Shown here piece by piece: positions 23,297 to 27,785 of a DNA stretch of 27,785 nt. A program made the position numbers and the translations under genes. This stretch comes from an uncultured Bacilli bacterium. Lineage in GTDB: Bacteria; Bacillota_I; Bacilli_A; RF39; UBA660. Location: positions 1 through 27,785 of the forward strand of contig CAJTKB010000016.1 of assembly GCA_910576925.1 (NCBI GenBank). The letters are read 5' to 3'. The notes below the pieces were generated by a model, which was not told where the DNA came from, searched no databases, and saw nothing but the letters and a program-made list of their open reading frames with translations. The first letter of the stretch is position 1; each line of letters opens with the position of its first letter.

Positions 23297-25375
23297 ATGG
23301 AAATACTGAGTCCAGTTGGTGGTATGGAGAGTTTAGAAGCAGCAATAATGGGTGGTTGTGATGCAGTTTATGTTGGAATGAAAGAGTTTGGTGCTAGACG
23401 ATATGCTTCTAATTTTACAAAAAAAGAAATTGTCGATGCAGTTAAATCTTGTCATATGTATGGAGTAAGAATTTATGTAACTTTAAATACTATTATTAAA
23501 GACTCTGAGGTAGATGAATTTTTAGAATTAGTAGATTATTTATATAATTTAGGAGTAGATGCATTTATTATGCAAGATTTTGGAATGATTAATCTAGTTT
23601 TAGATATGTATCCAGATATAGAAGTACATGCATCTACACAATTTAATAATAGTAATTTAGAAACTATTAGACTACTTAAGAATATGGGGGTAAAAAGAGT
23701 AGTTTTAGCCAGAGAACTTAGTTTAGAGGAAATTAAGAAAATAGATATTCCAATAGAATTAGAAGTATTTATTCATGGGGCTTTATGTGTTAGCTATTCG
23801 GGTAATTGTTTATTTTCTAGTATGCTTGGTAATCGTTCAGGTAATAGAGGTGAATGTACTGGGTGTTGCAGATTATTTTATGATTTATATAAGGATGACA
23901 GAATTATAAAATCTGGTTATTTGCTTAGTACAAAAGAATTAAATACAAGTAGTAGATTTGATGAACTACTTAATTGTGGGATATCCAGTTTTAAAATAGA
24001 GGGTAGAATGAAAAGTCCAGAATATGTTTATTTTGTAACTCGTTTTTATCGCAATATAGTTGATGGAAAAGGTTATACAGAAAAAGATATTGAGACTTTA
24101 AAAATATTATTTAATAGAGAATTTACTCTTGGTCATTTATTTGAGGATAATATATCTAATATAGCTACCCCTAATCATTTGGGACTTAAAATTGGTAAAG
24201 TAATAGGTTTCTTTAAAGATAAAATTAAGATTAAATTAGATAGATGTTTGTATCAGGAAGATGGTATTCGTTTCTTTAAAAGTGGTAAGGGAATGATTGT
24301 AAATTTTTTATATGATAAATCATTAAAGTTGACTAATAAAGCTGAAAATATTTGTTATATAAAAAATAATGTATCTCTTGATTTAATGGATGATGTTTAT
24401 TTGACAAGTAGTAAACATTTATTTCAAGAGATTTTAAATTATCCTAAAAGAAGGGTTCCAATAGATGTTTATTTTGAAGGCAAAATTGGTAGTAAAATAA
24501 AACTTGTTATTAGTGATGGTTGTCATTCTATTACAGTATATGGAAGAATTGGGGAAAAAGCGCATAATGCTGTTTTAACAAAAAATGATATTAGATCTAA
24601 AATAAATAAATTAGGAGATTCAATTTATGAGATTGATAATTTTGATATTAGAATAGATGATGAATTGTTTGTGCCAATAAGTGAAATTAATAAGTTAAGA
24701 AGAGAAGCAATAGAGTTACTTAATAGTGAAAGACTTAAAGTAAAAAGATTAGGAAAAAGGAAAGTAGAATTTGATAGACTTTCTGTTTTAGCAACAAATT
24801 ATAAAACTATTGTAGTTTATAACGATGAAGATATAATAAATAGTAATTCCTACGATAGATATTATACTAATAATTTTTTACTTTTTGAGAAATATAAAGA
24901 TAGTAAAGACATATATTTTATTGAGGAAAAAAATATTTTTGATAGTAGAATTCATAATAAATCTCTTATTGGAGAATATAGATATCCAAATAATTCTATA
25001 AGTGATTATAGTTTTAATGTTACTAATATATATAGTGTATATTATTTACATAAACTTGGTTTTTCTGTAGTTACTTTGAGTGTTGAACTTGATTCTTTAT
25101 CTATTAATTCTTTGATTAATAATTTTTATAATAAGTTTTTATTTTATCCAAACGTTGAGATTATTTGGACTGATAAGGTTGAACTTATGCTTATTAAGGG
25201 AAATATTCTTGATATTCCAATTGAGGGGAATTATTATATAAAAGATTTTAAGGGAAGAATATTTGAAGTTTATTTTGATTCTAAATTTACACATATTTTA
25301 AATTGTGAAGTTACAAGAGTTAAAGATTTATATGTAAAATGTAATAGACGCTATAATATTAAATATTTGAAATAG
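23297..25375 (+). CDS. U32 family Fe-S protein (RlhA/TrhP-like RNA hydroxylation)
   Basis: Members once called peptidase U32 include RlhA (23S rRNA C2501) and TrhP (tRNA U34), which carry out prephenate-dependent hydroxylation of RNA. The 692-aa protein has the signature EVFIHGALCVSYSGNCLFSS with C164 and C171, then GNRGECTGCCR with C187 and C191, the four likely Fe-S ligands. A TIM-barrel start (ILSPVGGMESLEAAIMGGCD) and FKIEGRMKSPEYV near residue 228 are conserved. The long C-terminal half fits the RlhA-type layout with added domains (about 350-690) rather than the shorter TrhP. The exact RNA target is inferred. The tail beyond residue 480 is divergent. Confidence 0.87.
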   Translation: MEILSPVGGMESLEAAIMGGCDAVYVGMKEFGARRYASNFTKKEIVDAVKSCHMYGVRIYVTLNTIIKDSEVDEFLELVDYLYNLGVDAFIMQDFGMINLVLDMYPDIEVHASTQFNNSNLETIRLLKNMGVKRVVLARELSLEEIKKIDIPIELEVFIHGALCVSYSGNCLFSSMLGNRSGNRGECTGCCRLFYDLYKDDRIIKSGYLLSTKELNTSSRFDELLNCGISSFKIEGRMKSPEYVYFVTRFYRNIVDGKGYTEKDIETLKILFNREFTLGHLFEDNISNIATPNHLGLKIGKVIGFFKDKIKIKLDRCLYQEDGIRFFKSGKGMIVNFLYDKSLKLTNKAENICYIKNNVSLDLMDDVYLTSSKHLFQEILNYPKRRVPIDVYFEGKIGSKIKLVISDGCHSITVYGRIGEKAHNAVLTKNDIRSKINKLGDSIYEIDNFDIRIDDELFVPISEINKLRREAIELLNSERLKVKRLGKRKVEFDRLSVLATNYKTIVVYNDEDIINSNSYDRYYTNNFLLFEKYKDSKDIYFIEEKNIFDSRIHNKSLIGEYRYPNNSISDYSFNVTNIYSVYYLHKLGFSVVTLSVELDSLSINSLINNFYNKFLFYPNVEIIWTDKVELMLIKGNILDIPIEGNYYIKDFKGRIFEVYFDSKFTHILNCEVTRVKDLYVKCNRRYNIKYLK

Positions 25376-25378
25376 GAC

Positions 25379-25407
25379 TTATCAATTTATTATATTTGTG
25401 GTAGAAT
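25379..25407 (+). promoter_or_regulatory. Promoter of the thioredoxin-like gene
   Basis: TTATCA (25379-25384) and TAGAAT (25402-25407) are 17 bases apart, with TG one base before the -10. The start near 25414 precedes a TAGGAGAGG ribosome site. Confidence 0.6.
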
Positions 25408-25434
25408 ATTATTAGATAGTTAGGAGAGGATAAT

Positions 25435-25965
25435 ATGAGTAAGAAAAATCCTTCAAAAGGGATTAGTATAAAAAATTATATTATTTTGATTATAGTTTTT
25501 CTTGTTACTATATTATTAGTTTTATATATTGCCAAATGGTATCAAGTATACTCTGATTATCAAAGAGAGACTCCTATTATTAGAGGAAGTTTAAATTATG
25601 AGATAACAGGTGAGGATTTTGATCATTATATTATGGAAAACCCTACTAGTGTATTTTATATGTGTACTTCTAGTAACGATAATTGTAGAAATTTTGAAAA
25701 GGATTTTAAGAGACTAGTTGTTAAAAACAATTTGCAAAATAGGATTATATATTTAAATTTGAGTGATAATGATATTGATAAATTTGTTAATAGTTTTAAT
25801 AATAATTATTCTTATAAAGTTAAACTTACAAAAAATTATCCTGTATTAGTTGAATTTAATGATGGTAAGGTTACAGGATTAATTCAAGCTAAGAAAAATT
25901 CGGCATTGTCAATAACAAAAGTTAGTCAATTTCTTGATTTACATCATATATTGGAAGAAGATTAA
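25435..25965 (+). CDS. Membrane-anchored thioredoxin-like protein
   Basis: The 176-aa protein has a basic N-terminus, one helix (about residues 13-36) and an outer domain with a thioredoxin-like order: SVFYMCTSSNDNC (strand, then cysteines 6 apart), a helix (NFEKDFKRLV), a strand (RIIYLNLSD) and the cis-proline type segment NYPVLVEFNDGKV. The usual CxxC is replaced by C-x(6)-C, so classic disulfide exchange is doubtful; it may bind or use a different mechanism. TAGGAGAGG precedes the ATG. A hairpin overlaps its stop, and trmL follows after 25 bp. Confidence 0.7.
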   Translation: MSKKNPSKGISIKNYIILIIVFLVTILLVLYIAKWYQVYSDYQRETPIIRGSLNYEITGEDFDHYIMENPTSVFYMCTSSNDNCRNFEKDFKRLVVKNNLQNRIIYLNLSDNDIDKFVNSFNNNYSYKVKLTKNYPVLVEFNDGKVTGLIQAKKNSALSITKVSQFLDLHHILEED

Positions 25966-25975
25966 TCTTCTTTTT
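25955..25975 (+). terminator. Short terminator-like hairpin between the thioredoxin-like gene and trmL
   Basis: AAGAAGA (25955-25961) and TCTTCTT (25966-25972) enclose a TTAA loop and run into Ts. It overlaps the stop codon and may only partly terminate, since trmL has no clear separate promoter. Confidence 0.65.
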
Positions 25976-25990
25976 CATTGGAGGAGTTTT

Positions 25991-26506
25991 ATGAATAATA
26001 TAGTTTTATATCAACCAGAGATACCTCAAAATACAGGAAATATTATGCGTACTTGTGTGGCAACTAATACTGTACTTCATTTAATTAAACCTTTTGGTTT
26101 TGTACTTGATTCTGCTCATATTAAAAGGAGTGGAGTTAATTATATAGATAAGTTGGAATATTATGTATATGATAGTTTTGATGACTTTCTAAATAAAAAT
26201 AAAGAAGGAGAGTTTTATTATTTTACTAGATATGGACATAGACCTCATAGTAGTTTTGATTATTCTAATAATAATAAAAACTTATATTTTATATTTGGAA
26301 AAGAGTCAACTGGTCTTCCCAAAGAGATTTTAAAAGATAAATTAGATAGATGTATCAGAATACCTATGTCAGAAAATGTAAGAGCACTTAATTTGTCTAA
26401 TTGTTGTGCCATTGTTATATATGAAGCACTTCGTCAACAAAATTACAATGACCTATTATTTGATGAACCACATAAAGGAATAGATTTTTTAGAAAGAAAT
26501 AATTAA
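25991..26506 (+). CDS. trmL: tRNA (cytidine/uridine-34-2'-O)-methyltransferase TrmL
   Basis: TrmL methylates the ribose of the wobble base in tRNA-Leu isoacceptors using S-adenosylmethionine. The 171-aa protein is a minimal SPOUT enzyme. It opens with IVLYQPEIPQNTGNIMRTC (the conserved N and R), and the trefoil knot has FIFGKESTGLP and IRIPMSENVRALNLSN near the C-terminus. Length and motifs are typical (154-170 aa). The ATG at 25991 follows GGAGGAG; a longer frame from 25934 overlaps the previous gene and is unlikely. A terminator follows directly. Confidence 0.95.
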   Translation: MNNIVLYQPEIPQNTGNIMRTCVATNTVLHLIKPFGFVLDSAHIKRSGVNYIDKLEYYVYDSFDDFLNKNKEGEFYYFTRYGHRPHSSFDYSNNNKNLYFIFGKESTGLPKEILKDKLDRCIRIPMSENVRALNLSNCCAIVIYEALRQQNYNDLLFDEPHKGIDFLERNN

Positions 26507-26532
26507 AAGATACTTTTTAGTATCTTTTAATT
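26501..26532 (+). terminator. Terminator after trmL, 13-bp stem
   Basis: AATTAAAAGATAC (26501-26513) and GTATCTTTTAATT (26520-26532) pair perfectly around a 6-base loop. The T run lies inside the right arm rather than after it. Confidence 0.75.
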
Positions 26533-26633
26533 ATGGTAATATTTTAGTTTGAAGAAAAGTAATATAAATTATGTTCAACTTTTAAAGTTACAAAATTAAA
26601 AATATAAAATTTAAAACAGATGAAATTTAAAAG

Positions 26634-26963
26634 ATGGACAATTTGTCAAAAATTTTAGAGAATCTAGATAAAGAGACTTTTAATCCCCAACAAGAAAGAA
26701 AATTTGAGGTAGATTCTGGAACAGTTTCAAAAGTGAGTAATGATCATAATGGATATTATATTGATTTTTATGTTAATGTTGGAAAGAATCTTTCAAATTC
26801 TGGTACATATACTGTAAAAAAGGAAGTACTTGTTTTGATATATTAAAGTGGAAGTATTATTAGTTTAAATTATTCATATGATGATGTGGATATTATTTTA
26901 ACTAATACTAATGAAGTATTTGGAACTCTTATCGAATATGCTCCTCTTGACGAATCAGAATAA
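26634..26963 (+). pseudogene. ORF of about 108 codons split by an in-frame TAA
   Basis: The frame opens at ATG 26634 (MDNLSKILENLDKETFNPQQ), runs 70 codons to TAA at 26844-26846, then continues in the same frame without a shift (SGSIISLNYSYDDVDIILTN and on to PLDESE) up to TAA at 26961-26963. A strong terminator follows. There is no Shine-Dalgarno before the ATG and a stop lies just upstream in frame, so the gene seems to be decaying. The sequence is beta-rich and acidic. I do not recognise it. A sequencing error or suppression would also explain the stop. Confidence 0.55.
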
Positions 26964-26980
26964 ATACTTTTATAAGCAAC

Positions 26981-27009
26981 AAAAAAGCTATTCTTAAAAT
27001 AGCTTTTTT
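26981..27009 (+). terminator. Terminator after the split ORF
   Basis: AAAAAAGCTAT (26981-26991) pairs perfectly with ATAGCTTTTTT (26999-27009) around 7 bases, ending in Ts. Confidence 0.88.
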
Positions 27010-27566
27010 AGTTTGAACTATATAGACTATATTTCTATATAGCATTATCATTCTGAGTTTATCTTTCTCTTTTAATTGGACTCTTGGTAACAGGCTAACT
27101 AAATCTTCTAATTGTGGATTTATGAGACAATGTGCAGCTAGCATTTGAATTTAAACACATATCCAAGAGTTTAATCGAAAAGTAATTGGCCTTATTTATT
27201 TTTTTATAAATATTACTTTTCCTACATTTTACTGGAGTTTGTCAATTGTTCACATTATACCAATAATGTGGTATGCTTCATACTAACAATCGCCTGTTTG
27301 AAGTTTTCTTTCTTCTCAATTTTTATACATATGAGGTGATAATTTTAATCGGCTTGATTATGATGTTAAAATTATAATTTAAATTTCATTCATTATAGAT
27401 TAAATTATGTAATGCTTAAAATTTAACTTATGTTTTTATTTATTATTTTAACATTGTTAATCTATGTTTTCGTACATAGCTCATATGCTTATGTTTTTAT
27501 TATATTACATTTTAAAAAAAAGTCAATGCTTTTTTTTAAAAAAGTTAAAATTTTATGATTAATTTA
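27010..27566. other. Gene-free AT-rich stretch next to the IS remnant
   Basis: I see no supported gene. A minus frame near 26929-27144 reads in a protein-like way (HCLINPQLEDLVSLLPRVQL) but runs through the terminator and has no ribosome site. A 9-bp inverted repeat, AAAAGTAAT (27178-27186) with ATTACTTTT (27212-27220), and a small hairpin CTATGT/ACATAG near 27462-27479 are present. The area looks like a mobile-element insertion zone. Confidence 0.5.
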
Positions 27567-27620
27567 TGATAATGTCTTAAGTGTTAGTATTTGAAAATGT
27601 CTCAAAACTAATATATACTA

Positions 27621-27637
27621 TGTCACTTGAGGTGACA
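27621..27637 (+). promoter_or_regulatory. Inverted repeat over the transposase ribosome site
   Basis: TGTCAC (27621-27626) and GTGACA (27632-27637) are perfect reverse complements around TTGAG. The Shine-Dalgarno GAGGTGA spans the loop and right arm, 3-9 bases before the ATG, so the hairpin should lower translation. Confidence 0.6.
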
Positions 27638-27639
27638 AA

Positions 27640-27785
27640 ATGAGAAAGGTTGAATTAAGAATGAATGAACAATTAAAATATGAATTAATTAAAGAATACG
27701 TAGATCATGGAGGGAATAAAAATAAAATCGCGGAACTTAAACACTTTTAAAATATTAAAATCTCTCAAGCCATTATAAAATGGTT
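27640..27785 (+). pseudogene. ISNCY-like transposase, 5' part with an in-frame stop
   Basis: The first 36 codons (MRKVELRMNEQLKYELIKEY, then VDHGGNKNKIAELKHF) match the helix-turn-helix start of ISNCY/IS1202-type DDE transposases (MxKVELRMNExxKYxxIK). A TAA at 27748-27750 interrupts the frame exactly where the recognition helix should continue; the same frame then goes on with NIKISQAIIKW to the window end. One C-to-T change in a CAA codon would explain it. The rest is outside the window. Confidence 0.6.

Larger units (their letters stand above)
27567..27785 (+). mobile_element. Left end of an ISNCY/IS1202-like insertion sequence, truncated by the window
   Basis: Before the transposase start, the motif ATGTCT-N-AA occurs twice (27571-27579 and near 27597-27605), as subterminal transposase sites often do. 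The start of the element is not exact. The reading frame at 27640 begins MRKVELRMNEQLKYELI, the typical start of ISNCY-type transposases. The right end lies outside the window. Confidence 0.55.

Noticed and set aside
26929..27144. 71-residue minus frame (HCLINPQLEDLV...) at the right end
   Set aside because: It passes through a strong terminator and the split ORF and lacks a ribosome site. The part at 27010-27144 could be a remnant, but I cannot support it.
1..27785. CRISPR array, tRNA or rRNA genes, defence system
   Set aside because: No regular direct repeats with spacers, no tRNA cloverleaf or rRNA-like segment, and no defence gene family was recognised.

Overview
The window is strongly AT-rich bacterial DNA using the standard bacterial code (TGA is a stop). 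It looks like the chromosome of a low-GC, endospore-forming Firmicute. EzrA, a T-box tyrS leader and a zinc-free type S4 protein point to the Bacilli side, including the many uncultured gut lineages near Erysipelotrichia/RF39. SpoIVA, SpoVIF and a LysM/peptidoglycan-binding spore-coat type cassette show that sporulation genes are kept. The cassette resembles proteins I know mostly from Clostridia. I cannot fix genus or species from sequence alone.

Layout. 1-1456: a possible partial reading frame at the left edge, a four-helix membrane protein and a PHP phosphoesterase, both minus strand. 1561-5467: a tyrosine T-box operon (T-box, CYTH triphosphatase-like protein, tyrS, an unknown 183-aa protein, a membrane-anchored propeller-like protein). 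5521-6325: rpsD on the minus strand with a strong promoter and a structured leader. 6434-8014: a zinc alcohol dehydrogenase and a permuted NlpC/P60-like cysteine hydrolase. 8135-9856: ezrA. 10020-12783: ackA, nrnA and ysxC in a tight operon ended by a strong terminator. 12807-13271: an unknown gene, convergent with spoIVA (13275-14747, minus). 14884-16354: a P-loop NTPase and a GNAT acetyltransferase around a gene-poor stretch.

16903-18669 (minus) is der, a 59-aa coiled-coil gene that shares a base with the der stop, and spoVIF. 18797-19594 is a TPR protein. 19688-22307 (minus) is a three-gene cassette: five LysM repeats, a small conserved protein, and a protein with a conserved N-terminal domain plus three peptidoglycan-binding repeats. 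22411-25375 holds two tandem zinc-ribbon membrane proteins and a U32 family Fe-S protein. 25435-26506 holds an anchored thioredoxin-like protein and trmL. The right end (26634-27785) is decaying: an ORF split by an in-frame stop, a long gene-free stretch, and the 5' end of a broken ISNCY-like transposase gene.

Most of the window is translation and ribosome biogenesis (tyrS, rpsD, ysxC, der, trmL, U32), division (ezrA), central metabolism (ackA) and sporulation (spoIVA, spoVIF, LysM cassette). I see no defence system, CRISPR array, tRNA or rRNA gene. The most interesting signals are regulatory RNA structures (the rpsD leader with complementary loops, the tyrosine T-box placed before a CYTH gene, the anti-Shine-Dalgarno hairpin before spoVIF) and a few unrecognised small or composite proteins.
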